In this document: positions 23,141-32,721 of the stretch, one piece after another
Layout of the letters: every line of letters starts with the position of its first letter
How positions within the stretch are numbered: the first letter of the stretch is position 1
Source of the DNA: Pisolithus tinctorius
Lineage: Eukaryota > Basidiomycota > Agaricomycetes > Boletales > Pisolithaceae
Assembly (NCBI GenBank): GCA_024663395.1
Contig: JANFAH010000017.1
Span: 620,001 to 684,000, forward strand
DNA length: 64,000 nt
Direction: 5' to 3'
Program-made: the position numbers and the translations under genes
The notes under the pieces: model-generated
The model's input: only the letters and a program-made list of their open reading frames with translations
Databases searched by the model: none
What the model was told of the DNA's origin: nothing

Positions 23141-23372
23141 CATAGGTCTATTAACCCACTGGGGAAAGCCCCATTTGGACCCCAGGCACTCTGTTATAGA
23201 TGTAATAATCCTGGAGAAAGTCCATGTCTGACACCTTGCTCTGGAGAATCTCCAGGGCCTGGTGAATCTCCAGCAGTCACTGGGAATACCCAGGTGGTCA
23301 ACACCTATTAGGTGGATACATCTATAAGAATATATGAACCTAATAGGTCCCCTGGGGGGGGTGACTGAAGTG

Positions 23373-23380
23373 AGAGAGAC
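23373..23380. repeat. Target-site duplication AGAGAGAC (right)
   Basis: Exact partner of 3827-3834. It is followed by TGCCAGACATTAACAGTCAT, which continues the interrupted LTR-B2. Confidence 0.8.
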
Positions 23381-23478
23381 TGCCAGACATTAACAGTCAT
23401 CCTTCACACAAGAATGAGTTGTCAGTGCTAAAGAGAAAAGAGGAAGCAAGTTAAGCATGCATTAAAAGTTTTTAGTAC
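23381..23478 (+). repeat. LTR-B2, part distal to the giant transposon
   Basis: Continuation of the LTR split at 3826: TGCCAGACATTAACAGTCAT, then CCTTCACACAAGAATGAGTT and onward as in the uninterrupted copies. It stops at ...TTTTTAGTAC, where a full-length LTR-B begins. No further part of this copy is found downstream. Confidence 0.75.
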
Positions 23479-23672
23479 TGTCACACACCAAAGGTGTTTG
23501 GTGAGGTGGATATGGACATAGCTGACAAATGGAGATGAAGACCATAGCCCTCATGTGAGGAAGGACAGCCAGAGATGCCAGCAGTCATCCCTTGCACAAG
23601 AATGAGTTGTCAATGCCAAAGAAAAGAAAAGGAGAAAGTGAGTTAAGCACTGGTTAAAAATCTTAAGTGCCC

Positions 23673-24335
23673 ATGTATGGCATTCCGGTTTTTGACATAT
23701 CTCTGCCATTTCTGCAGATACCGAAACCATTCCCACACTCACTTGTAGTGCTCAGCCATGCGATCCTACCTTCCAAAATTGGAAAGGATCTGCACACCCC
23801 ACATGTTTCTACAGCACTCCCTCCAAAAGATGCTCATTTTGCTAATTCTTCTGATATGGCTGCCTCCATGTCAGTCATTTCGCTTGTCCCCTTTGCTAGG
23901 GACCATGGCTACATATATCTACCAGGAGTTCCTACCAGCTTCCATCCTGAAGCATCCTGGTACATCCCATCCTTGTCTGCCCCCTCCCAGCCCATCCAGC
24001 TTGGACAGCGTGTTCTTCATGTCAGTATGACCTCTAGGAGGATGTTCTTTGGTCACCTCAGGTCTGTCATTCATTTGGAAAGGTCTTATGTGGTCGTTTC
24101 AGTCTCTCTGGTCCAAGAAGCATATGGATCCTTCCTCCCTGCTCCCTGCAATGTCTTCATACCAGTCTCATCCATCATTCTCCCAAAATTGCAACAGCTA
24201 CAGTATAATCTACTGTTCTCCACTCTCCCTGATTGCATCCATGATGAGTATGATGCACATCTTGCCTCCTTGTTGCAAGATACAGCAGAAGATGCTCCCC
24301 CTTCATCCTCTCTTCCAACAGAGCCTCATTCATGA
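23673..24335 (+). CDS. Open reading frame inside LTR-B, 220 aa, second copy
   Basis: Counterpart of the frame at 13027-13689: same length, no stop, starts MYGIPVFDIS. Replacements relative to the first copy include Arg to His (FHPEAS, GHLRSVIHLE), each explained by CpG to CpA. The protein is not recognised. ATG 23673 is preferred because it is shared by both copies. Confidence 0.4.
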   Translation: MYGIPVFDISLPFLQIPKPFPHSLVVLSHAILPSKIGKDLHTPHVSTALPPKDAHFANSSDMAASMSVISLVPFARDHGYIYLPGVPTSFHPEASWYIPSLSAPSQPIQLGQRVLHVSMTSRRMFFGHLRSVIHLERSYVVVSVSLVQEAYGSFLPAPCNVFIPVSSIILPKLQQLQYNLLFSTLPDCIHDEYDAHLASLLQDTAEDAPPSSSLPTEPHS

Positions 24336-24826
24336 AGTATCTATTTGCTTCACTGAGAGGATGGTTTGGGGGGGGGAGTTGCAATCCCCTATGCTCCTGT
24401 CACCCCACAGACCCCCAAAGCTTGACCCCTGTTGACATCTGACTCACCCTGTCCGCTTTTGGATGTACTATATCGGCATCAGATCAGCACTGCCTCTCTG
24501 TCATCCCACTTTGGCCCAAAGGAGATCTCTTCGAGATGTGACATGCACAGCCTCCTCCTAATGCGATTCCAGTGCGCTTTCCCAGTTCCTGACATTACTT
24601 GACTCATACTTTGACATTCTGACTGTCTTTGACTCACTTATTGCCAATACTTACCAATCTTTTGACCTTGCTTACTGATTCTTTGCCTTTTGGCTTACTT
24701 ATCCTTACCAATGCTTACCAATGCTTCCTAAGATGATTACCCATTGCTTACATTCCTTACTCACCAGTTACCAATCACTTACCAAGTGTTTGCACCTTGT
24801 TTTCCATAGGCAACACCCCTGTACTG

Positions 24827-24836
24827 TATATAAATC
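24827..24836 (+). promoter_or_regulatory. TATA-like box of LTR-B
   Basis: TATATAAATC, conserved with 14181-14190 in sequence and context (CTGTACTG before it, ACTGTAC after it). Confidence 0.5.
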
Positions 24837-25295
24837 ACTGTACTTAGATAGCACAAAAAAAAGGACATCAGAGAGCCCCTCTTGCTCGCATTTTATCATC
24901 TCTCAGTAAATCATTCATCAGCTTCAATAGTTGAGACTTTATTAAGGGTCTAGCTATCATCTACTTCGCTTATCATCATCTATCATCAATATACTTCACT
25001 CCAAGCCCTTCCTGAGCTCAGTGCAGCCTAGGACATTGAACTAAGTCATCATCCATCCTTCTGTAGGCTGACAGCAGCCTACCCCATTGCAATCTATCGC
25101 ATTCTTGCTCCCTCTTTGTCAGGAGCACCCCCAACCCTCAGCACTCGTCTTTGAGTGTTGTAGTTTGCAAAAAACCCTCCCAAATCAAAGGTTCTACCAT
25201 CTAGGTACCACATAGGCACACCACCACTTGCTCTTTTTGTCTTTTGTGTTGGTTTTGGTTGGTTTCCACCACTGAACCTCACTTTCACTCACACT

Positions 25296-25300
25296 GGTTG
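25296..25300. repeat. Target-site duplication GGTTG (left of A1)
   Basis: GGTTG immediately before the 5' LTR of A1, repeated exactly at 33436-33440 after its 3' LTR. Five bases is usual for Ty3/Gypsy elements. Confidence 0.92.
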
Positions 25301-26014
25301 TGTCATAACCGTGCGTTCATCATAGGTCTTTGCTCACTCTGCAACCTTTTCCGCCAGTCATCCACTCACTCCACACCAACTCCACCCAACTTCTGTTGGT
25401 TGCAAGCCATCTCCGCTCTGACTGCTGTCAGACTTGTGTTGCTCTCCTACCGGACCGAGCGGTCTGTTCTCTGAGGGGTCATGTGACTACCTTCGCAGTC
25501 AGGTACTCTGCAGCACGCTCACTGCATGGTCCAGCACCTGGACTATTTCCTTTTCTGGATGTTCTGTGTTACCCGTTCGTATGTCCTCCATCTACCCTTC
25601 ATTCGTTGTCCAGGAAGTTTTACTTGAAAATTTATGAGTCTCCATATGACAGTTCCGATTCCAATTACTGTACCTCTGTAGCAGTATAAAAACATGTACT
25701 ATACTCCGCTGTTCTTCAGTACGAATATCAACTTAGTTCCTACTCCCTCTGATTCCGTCTTCTGTCTGTCGGAGTTATCTCCAACTCTCCATCTGTACTC
25801 TCCCTCTGAAATACGAGGGCTGAGATCGTGCAAGGGGGTAGCGCACGAGCTAAACCCAACGCCCTCACTCCGCTCCGCCTTTGCTTCAGCGGTCTTCGTC
25901 TCTGCTGACACTCCGCTAGTCGGAGTTCTGTTCCTGTGTGTCAGACTTGCTTCCGGACCCTCCTCTAGACCTTGTTTAGCGTCGGAGTTGGTCGGAGTAG
26001 GCCCGGACTTGACA
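25301..26014 (+). repeat. 5' LTR of chromovirus A1 (714 bp)
   Basis: Starts TGTCATAACCGTGCG and ends GGACTTGACA, i.e. TG...CA with a short inverted TGTCA/TGACA end. It is the same length as the 3' LTR. Confidence 0.93.
25685..25692 (+). promoter_or_regulatory. TATA-like box in the A1 5' LTR
   Basis: TATAAAAA, preceded by GTAGCAG and conserved in the 3' LTR (33107-33114) and in copy A2. It is the probable promoter of the element transcript. Confidence 0.6.
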
Positions 26015-26075
26015 GTATATTCATACTCGCACTTGTATGATCTCCTTTTCTGTCTTCCAAAAAACTTATGCCATT

Positions 26076-27347
26076 ATGAGAACTCGAGCTCAATCCCAGA
26101 GAGAGGTCGCTGAGAACCTCACTGTAGTGCTAGCTAATCTGCATCGACTCCCTTCTGTCGTTGAACAATTCCAGTCTTTCTCCACTCGATGCTGCTCTCA
26201 TGCTGAAGGCGAAAGCGCTTCGCAAGCTGGTTGCTCTCACCTCCACCCAACAACTTTCCATACTCCATCTCCTCATAACCAAGATGATGGACCCGACCCC
26301 AACCCTGATTATCCTGATGGTGATCCTGATGGCAGGGGCAGCGGTGACGGGGATGTCCCCGAAGACCTGGCTGAGCTGCCAGAGGATCCCCTTGTAGCTC
26401 TTGCTAGAGCTGTCCATGCACTTGCGTGGTCTAGTTCGCGCACTGGGGACTCTTCTCCGAAAACCAAAGTCTGTGAGCCTGACACCTTCGACGGTTCCGA
26501 CCCTAAAAAACTCTGCAAGTTCCTTGTTCAGTGCGAGTTGAACTTCCAAGACTGCCCTCACGCATTCCGCTCCGACAGAGCAAAGGTTACCTTCACTCAG
26601 TCTTATCTCAAGGGTATGGCTCTGGCTTGGTTCGAGCCAGATCTACTAAATCCTGACAACTATGACCACCCGCTCTGGATGGATGACTATCATGAGTTCC
26701 TACAAGAGCTCACAACTAATTTTGGTCCACATGATGCCATCCAACAACTCGAGAACCTCACCATGAAGGATGGTTCTCAAATTACCAAATATGTTGTGGA
26801 GTTCAATTTCTGGGCTTCACAGGTCAAGGACTATGGTGTTGGTGCACTCCGCCACCGCTTCTACAGCAGACTTCCAGACTGCATCAAGGACAAGATCGCT
26901 CGTGTTGGAAAACCTTCTACCCTCGCACAACTCCATGAACTTGCTCAGACCATCGATGCATGCTACTGGGAGTGCAAAGCAGAGATCTCATGCACCACCA
27001 AGTCTGCCTCTGACAAGTCGCAGTCTTCCAACTCCGACAGTAAAACTAAATCATCGTCCTTGTCCTCCGCTCCAAAGTCCGACGCCAAGGGCAAGGGCAA
27101 ACAGAAAGATCTGCCCAAGTCCGACATGTTTAAGTCTGATATTGCCCACCTTCTGGGTAAAGATGGCACACTCACCTCCGCTGAGCACCAGCGTAGGATG
27201 AAGAACAACCTCTGCCTCTTCTGTGGTGAGGCTGGCCACTCCACCAAGGACTGTCCCAAGTCCACCTCCCGTGCAGCCAAAGCCTGTGCAGCTATGGCTG
27301 GAACTCTGCCTACTCTGCCTGCAGAGAAGGCAGAGCCAAAAAATTAG
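26076..27347 (+). CDS. gag: Gag of chromovirus A1
   Basis: Structural polyprotein forming the virus-like particle, 423 aa. The start ATG 26076 (MRTRAQSQREVAENL) is chosen because it is the first methionine shared with copy A2, where sequence upstream is not conserved. Order: acidic Pro/Asp linker (residues about 60-120), capsid-like region with FDGSDPKKLCKFLVQCEL, YLKGMALAWFEPDLL and FLQELTTNFGP (about 145-230), Ser/Lys-rich linker, and a CCHC zinc knuckle CLFCGEAGHSTKDC (C-x2-C-x4-H-x4-C) near the C-terminus. It ends AAAAAT-TAG within a frameshift signal leading to pol. Open throughout, although several Arg codons have changed to Cys or His by CpG decay (e.g. CELNFQDCPH). Confidence 0.9.
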   Translation: MRTRAQSQREVAENLTVVLANLHRLPSVVEQFQSFSTRCCSHAEGESASQAGCSHLHPTTFHTPSPHNQDDGPDPNPDYPDGDPDGRGSGDGDVPEDLAELPEDPLVALARAVHALAWSSSRTGDSSPKTKVCEPDTFDGSDPKKLCKFLVQCELNFQDCPHAFRSDRAKVTFTQSYLKGMALAWFEPDLLNPDNYDHPLWMDDYHEFLQELTTNFGPHDAIQQLENLTMKDGSQITKYVVEFNFWASQVKDYGVGALRHRFYSRLPDCIKDKIARVGKPSTLAQLHELAQTIDACYWECKAEISCTTKSASDKSQSSNSDSKTKSSSLSSAPKSDAKGKGKQKDLPKSDMFKSDIAHLLGKDGTLTSAEHQRRMKNNLCLFCGEAGHSTKDCPKSTSRAAKACAAMAGTLPTLPAEKAEPKN

Positions 27348-27382
27348 TCCGCTCCTCCAGGGAGCTCACACAGCCTGGAGGA
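27338..27382 (+). promoter_or_regulatory. -1 ribosomal frameshift signal between gag and pol
   Basis: The slippery heptamer A AAA AAT (27338-27344) is in the right register with gag codons and sits directly before the gag stop TAG. An 8-base spacer follows, then a perfect 9-bp stem TCCTCCAGG (27353-27361) / CCTGGAGGA (27374-27382) around a 12-base loop. Pol is open in the -1 frame from here. The same heptamer, spacer and stem occur in copy A2. Confidence 0.8.
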
Positions 27383-30300
27383 AGCATTGATCCCAACTGT
27401 GTGCAACTGGACATCCGACTCAACATGTCCGCTCTTTCCAGTCCCAATTCTGTACTTCTGTCTGTAACTCTTCCAGATTATTCTGTTGATACTTTTTCTG
27501 TGTTGATCGATTCTGGTTCTTCTCATTGCTTCGTAGACCCGTCTGTAATCAAAAAATATGCCATTCCTGTTTCCTCCGTTTCTCTGCCAATTCCACTCCA
27601 CTTGTTTGATGGTAGTACAAATGCTGTCATTTCCCAAGAAGTAGATCTTTCCCTCCGCTTTCCTTCCGGTAATGTCAACTCCATTTCATTTTATGTTACT
27701 CCGTTGGATTCCTCATGTTCGCTGGTGTTAGGACACAACTGGCTCACCCGCTTCAATCCATCGATTGACTGGGTACTGGGCAGTATATCATTCAAACCAT
27801 CACTACAAGGAATGCCGACACCCCAGGTGCCTTCGTCATCTTCTGCTGCGACCTCCGCTCCGGATCCGACACCCTCCGCTCCGTTTGCAGCTCCGACTGC
27901 ACCTCTGACAGACTTGCTGTGCTCTGCTCCGCTCATCTCACTCATCAATGCTGCTGCGTATGTCAGAGCCTGTGCTCTCCCTGGCTCTAGACAGTTCCAC
28001 TTACAGCTCTCCACTGATGATGTGAAGCTTCGTGCGTCCTCCACTTCATCTCCACCTCCTGACCTCTCCTCGGTTCCTTCTGAGGATCACGAGTTTGCCA
28101 ACATCTTTAGTAAAGACAAGGCCACTGAACTTCTGCCACACTGCTCATTCAATCTCAAGATCAACCTCGAGGAAGGAGCTTCTCCGCCCATCGGTACAAT
28201 CTACTCTCTTTCTCCACCAGAGCTTGAGGCTCTCCGCACCTTCATTGACGAGCATCTTGGCTACAGTTTCATCAAGCAGTCCACCTCCACTCACGGTGCC
28301 CCTGTCCTCTTCGTGAAGAAGAAGGACAGTTCACTCCGCCTCTGCGTAGACTATTGAGGACTCAACAAAATCACAAAAAAAGATCGCTATCCGCTGCCAC
28401 TCATCTCTGACCTACTTGACTCTCCAAGCCGCACTAAAGTCTACACCAAGATTGATCTCCGCCATGCCTATCATCTAGTCCGCATAGCAGATGGAGATGA
28501 GTGGAAAACAGCTTTCTGCACTTGTTATGGTTCTTACGAGTGGCGGGTGATGCCATTCAGTCTGACTAACACGCCTGCAGCTTTCCAGCGATTCGTCAAT
28601 AGCATCTTTGCAGACATGCTCGATGTCTGCATCATGGTATACCTCAATGACATCCTAATCTATTCGCAGGACATGGAGTCGCATCGTGAACACATAAAAG
28701 AGGTACTCCGCTGCCTTCGACAGCATAGCCTTTATGCCAAGCCGGAGAAGTGCGAGTTTCACTCTGACTCCGTCGAGTACCTCGGTTATGTTCTTTCTCC
28801 ATCTGGTCTCACCATGTCTGCTGAGAAGGTTCAGGCAGTCCATGACTGGCCTGAGCCACGGAAGGTGCGAGACATCCAGTCTTTCCTCGGCTTTGCAAAT
28901 TTCTACAGACGATTCATTAATAACTACTCTGACATCATCGTTCCACTCACTTGCCTCATGCGAAAGGGTGCTCCTTGGAACTTTTCCGAGGAGTGCCGGT
29001 CCACTTTCCTCCACCTGAAGGATGCCTTCAGCTCTGCTCCTATTCTCACTCATTGGATTCCTGATGCTCTGCTTACAGTTGAAACCGATGCCTCTGACTA
29101 TGCCATTGCTGGCATTTTGTCAATCACCTGCTCCGACAGTGAACCTGCCCAGTCGCTTTCTATTCTCGCACCATGACCACGCCAGAACTCAACTATGATA
29201 CCCATGACAAGGAGCTGTTGGCTATCTTCAAGGCTTTCCGCCACTGGCAGCATTACCTAGAAGGTTCTGCCTTACCTGTCAACATGGTGATGGACCACAA
29301 AAACCTTGAGTACTTTTCCACCTCTAAGGTTCTCACTTGTTGACAGGCCCACTGGTCAGAGTACCTTTCCCAGTTCAACCTTTCCATCCACTTCTGACCT
29401 GGCCACCTTGGAGCCAAACCTGATGCACTTATGCGACGTTGGGACATCTACCCAAAAGAGGGGGATAGGGACTACGCACAGGTAAATCCTCACAATCTCT
29501 GCTCTATGTTTACACAGGAGCAACTCGTGTCGTCCCTCCATACCACCACCCTCTTGGCACCTGTACTCTGTGCCACCATGGTCTTCGATGTTGAGTGCTT
29601 GCACTCTGACATCATCTCCACCCTACCCTCCGACCCTGTCTCCGCCAGCCATCTCCCAACTCCGACTAAGCCTCGGTGGTCCCTGGACTCTGATGGTCTA
29701 CTCTGCCTTGACGGTTGTATCTTTGTCCCTGACATTGATGACCTCCGCCTTCGAGTGCTTCGGTTTAAGCATGACCATCCTCTAGCAGGCCATTTCAGGC
29801 AAAACCACACCCTAGAACTCGTCTGCAGAGACTACATGTGGCCTAACCTCTGCTCCAATGTAAAAGAATATGTCAGGTCCTGCACCACCTGTGGACACAG
29901 CAAAACTCTGCGCCACCGCCCTTATGGTCTACTGAAGCAACTTCCCGTCCCAGAGAGACCTTGGAACTCCATCTCCATGGACTTCATTGAATACCTCCCA
30001 AACTCCGATGGCTGCTCCGCCATACTCATGGTAGTGGACCACCTCTCAAAGCAAGTGGTGTTCATCCCCACCCATGACTCCGTCACCTCCGCTGAACTTG
30101 CTAAGCTCTTCCTAACCCATGTCTTCTCCAAGCATGGAGTTCCAGCTAATGTCACCTCCAACAGAGGTCCTGAGTTTGTCTCATACTTCTTCCACTCTCT
30201 AGGAAAGGCCCTTGATATGCGTCTTCACTTCACTTCAGGTTACCACCCAGAAGGCAATGGCCAGACCAAGCGAATGAACCAGACCCTCGAACAGTACCTT

Positions 30301-31062
30301 CGTGTCTACTGCAACTACCAACAAGACAACTGGGCTGAGCTGTTACCTCTAGTGGAGTTCGCTTTCAACAATGCACCAAGTGCAACTACTGGAGTTTCTC
30401 CCTTCTTCGCTAACAAGGGATACCATCCAAACTTGTCTGTGGTCCCTGACCAAGACTTCACCTCTCCGAGGGCTCATGACTACGTTGTCGAGCTCTCCGC
30501 CCTTCATGACTTCCTCTGCTCGGAAATGTCCGCTGCTCAACAGCGCTACCAGGGTCCAGCAGATGCTAAACACATACCTCCACCTGAGTTCAAGGTCAGA
30601 GAACAGGCCTACGTCAAAGCCAAGTACTTCCACTCCACTCGTCCTTCAGAAAAACTCTCTGAAAAGTACTTAGGTCCATTCACCATCCTGGCCAGGCCAG
30701 GTATGCATTCTGTCACCCTTAAGCTCCCTGAGTCTATGCGCTCGGTACATCTGGTCTTCCATGTCTCACAACTGGAAGCCACAGTGGCTAACCCTTTCCC
30801 AAACCAGCAACAACCTCTGCCTCCGCCAGTGGATGTCGATGGTGACCTTGAGTATGAAGTATCAGAGAGACTTGACTCTAAGGTGGACCGCCATCGCCGC
30901 CACTGTCAACTCTTGTATCTAGTCTGCTGGGCTGGGTACAAGAACACCGACGAAGAAACCTCTTGGTTGCTTGCAACTGAGCTGGATCATGCTTCCGACA
31001 TAGTATCCGCTTTCCATGAACACTATCCACACAAACCTGGCCTGTACCAACCTCTGCCATAA
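27344..31062 (+). pseudogene. pol: Pol of chromovirus A1 (PR-RT-RH-INT-chromodomain), inactivated
   Basis: Protease motif LIDSGSSHCF (27508-27537). RT from 28200, with KIDLRHAYHL and the active site reading YLND (Asn codon 28646-28648) instead of YLDD. RNase H with VETDASDYAIAG (29070). Integrase zinc-binding HPLAGHF...CTTCGHSK (29775-29900). Catalytic core with SMDFIEYLP (29977), TSNRGPEF, where Asp has become Asn (30160-30162), and NGQTKR, where the catalytic Glu has become Lys (30268-30270). C-terminal chromodomain YEVSERLDSK...YLVCWAGY (30850-31020). TGA stops near 28355, 29341 and 29395 and a 1-base deletion near 29145 break the frame; copy A2 reads through at each point. All changes are C to T or G to A except the deletion. 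The enzyme set is dead. Confidence 0.9.
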
Positions 31063-31265
31063 TACTCCACCTACATAAACTTCCTCTGCGGGCCAACTCC
31101 ACCTCTTACCGAACTACCTTAAGTACTTTAGAATTTTCTCTGCTTGTCCGTTTCACTTCTCAGAGTCACAAACAAAATCATAGGTCTATCTCGTAGTAAT
31201 ACAAAATATACAAACTAAAGACAAATAAAAATAAAAATAAAAATAAAAAAGAAAACAAAACTACT

Positions 31266-32528
31266 CTACTCTTCCATCACTTGTCCTCCACCACCCTCCT
31301 GTTCTTCTCTGCCTTCCTTCTCTCCTCCAACTTCTTCCTCTTCCTCGTTATCCCCCTCCACACCTTCATCCGCTTCCTCATTCTTGTCCTCCTCTGCCTC
31401 CAACTGAGGCCTCTTCCATCCTCTGCCTGTGCGCTCGACCTCAGCCATCCTGGCCTCTCGCACATCCTCCCTCCTCCTCATCTCCACCCATTCCGCCCAC
31501 TCATGGTACAGCCCCCACTCGTTGGCTGTCCGCTCTGCGGCCTCTGCCATCCACTCCGCTGCCCTTGCCATCCTCTCGAAGGCTGTCGCAGCCTTCTCAT
31601 GCGCTGCCACATACCTCTCCGCAGCCTGCAGCTGCTGCTCCCACTCCCACTCCATCCACCAGGAGGAGACCCCCGCTCCTGAGGGTCCCTCGTGCGGTGT
31701 TGCTGGCTCCTTGTCTTCTCTGCCTATCTCCCGCTCGTCATCCACTTCCTCCGTCTCTGTCGCTTTCTCCTTCCCCTTCCCTCACATCCTCTTCTTCTCT
31801 CCTTGGGAGCTCCCCATCCCTGCTCTCTTCCATGAGGGCCCCACTGCTGCCTCTTCCTGCGTCCAACTGCACATCTTCTTCTTGTTATGACAGGGCACGC
31901 AGGCCCTGGTCTTACCTTGTCCCGGCTTGCACTGCCCTGCCATCAGACTCGCTATACAGCGAGTGCAGGGGGCTCTCTTGGTTGCGGTGACCACCACAGA
32001 GGCCCCAGGGACCTTCTGGGTGGTGTTGATGTCGTACACCATGCCGGTTAACCTGAAGTAGAGTAAGGTCAAAAAATAAAATAAAATAAAATAAAATAGG
32101 TCAGCTCTGCCTGACTTGCAGTAATCTGCTACTCACCTCTGCATGGCCTCATCCCTCCTGGCCTGGGCTCTCTGCCTCTGCCTCTCTGCCTCTTCCTCTG
32201 CCACCCTCTTCTTTCGAGCCTCCTCTTCCTCTGTCACCCTTCTCCTCTGAGCCTCCTCTTCTGCTCTCTTCTTCCACTCCGCCTCCAACCGCTCCTCCTC
32301 CGCCTTCCACCTCTTGGCCTCCTCGCACTTGGCCTTGCGCTCTGCCTTGCACTCTCTCGCTCTCTGCTTGGCCTCCTCTTGTTGGCGCACCTTCTCTGCG
32401 GACTTCTCTCGCTTGGTGTCGGTGGAGTTGTCAGTGAGGACGACCAGCTCTTCATCCACAACTTGGGAGTAGTCACGGACATGGCCGGGGGTTGGCTGGG
32501 GGGTGTTGCTCTGGCACTGGGAAGGCAT
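31266..32528 (-). pseudogene. Antisense accessory gene of A1: coiled coil plus Zn2Cys6-like cluster
   Basis: A spliced gene on the strand opposite to pol, between the pol stop and the 3' LTR. Exon 1 is 32528-32137: starts MPSQCQSNTPQPTPGHVRDY, then a long charged coiled coil rich in RE/EE repeats. The intron is 32136-32053 (84 bp, GTGAGT...TTCAG). Exon 2 starts at 32052 in phase (R-LTGMVYD) and carries C-x2-C-x8-C-x9-C-x2-C-x6-C (CTRC...CVPCHNKKKMC, about 31955-31860), a pattern close to fungal Gal4-type Zn2Cys6 domains. It ends in an acidic, Ala/Glu/Arg-rich helix region. A TGA at 31782-31784 replaces CGA of copy A2 and truncates the product. The role is unknown; DNA binding is an inference from the cysteine pattern. 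Found in both copies of the element. Confidence 0.75.
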
Positions 32529-32708
32529 GATGATGGGGGGAAGGGACGAAGGTTCGGTACCCTAACACATGTTTTTAAGCAGTACTTCGAACTCTGACAG
32601 AGCTCCGCCACGGCTAAAGCCATCATCCTCGAGGCATCAAAATAATTTCAAATGATCAACTCGTGTTGATCTCATCCTGTACATGCGGCCTTCAGGGGTT
32701 CAGGCCCT

Positions 32709-32721
32709 AAGGGGGGGGCAC
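32709..32721 (+). promoter_or_regulatory. Polypurine tract before the 3' LTR of A1
   Basis: AAGGGGGGGGCAC directly before the TGTCATAAC of the 3' LTR, the expected plus-strand primer for reverse transcription. Its counterpart on the minus strand of A2 is at 57096-57110. Confidence 0.7.

Larger units (their letters stand above)
3835..23372. mobile_element. Giant KDZ-type DNA transposon (about 19.5 kb)
   Basis: The two ends are inverted copies: left ACTTCAGTCACCCCCC..., right ...GGGGGGTGACTGAAGTG. They are flanked by the exact direct repeat AGAGAGAC. Homology between the ends continues inward for at least 1.4 kb. Cargo is a KDZ transposase gene (5475-9338, minus), an uncharacterised gene (9856-12009, minus) and a second uncharacterised gene (about 16914-20186, plus). 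It inserted in an LTR-B2 copy, whose halves lie at 3716-3826 and 23381-23478. A solo LTR-B (12838-14646) later inserted in it. The transposase is broken by nonsense codons, so this copy is probably immobile unless helped in trans. KDZ elements are known from mushrooms. No TET/JBP-like gene, the usual reported neighbour, was recognised. Confidence 0.82.
20770..23372 (-). repeat. Right terminal inverted repeat
   Basis: Inverted homologue of 3835-5300: the tip (23150-23372) mirrors 3835-4060, the 43-bp array at 22740-23140 mirrors 4060-4510, the unique segment at 22310-22735 mirrors 4515-4935, and the 21-bp array at 20770-22290 mirrors 4880-5300. The unique parts remain highly similar, which supports a common origin as transposon ends. 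This side is longer only because the 21-bp array has grown. Confidence 0.82.
23479..25293 (+). mobile_element. LTR-B, full length (1.815 kb)
   Basis: Second complete copy of the LTR at 12838-14646, from TGTCACACACC to CTCACA. Directly after it comes CTGGTTG and, across the nested A1 insertion, CAACAGAGACACC. TGGTTGCAAC could be a primer-binding site, but the coding sequence that follows (33441 on) is 5'-truncated pol of another lineage with a differently starting 3' LTR. I therefore do not link the two with confidence. It contains the 220-codon open frame and a TATA-like box. Confidence 0.75.
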
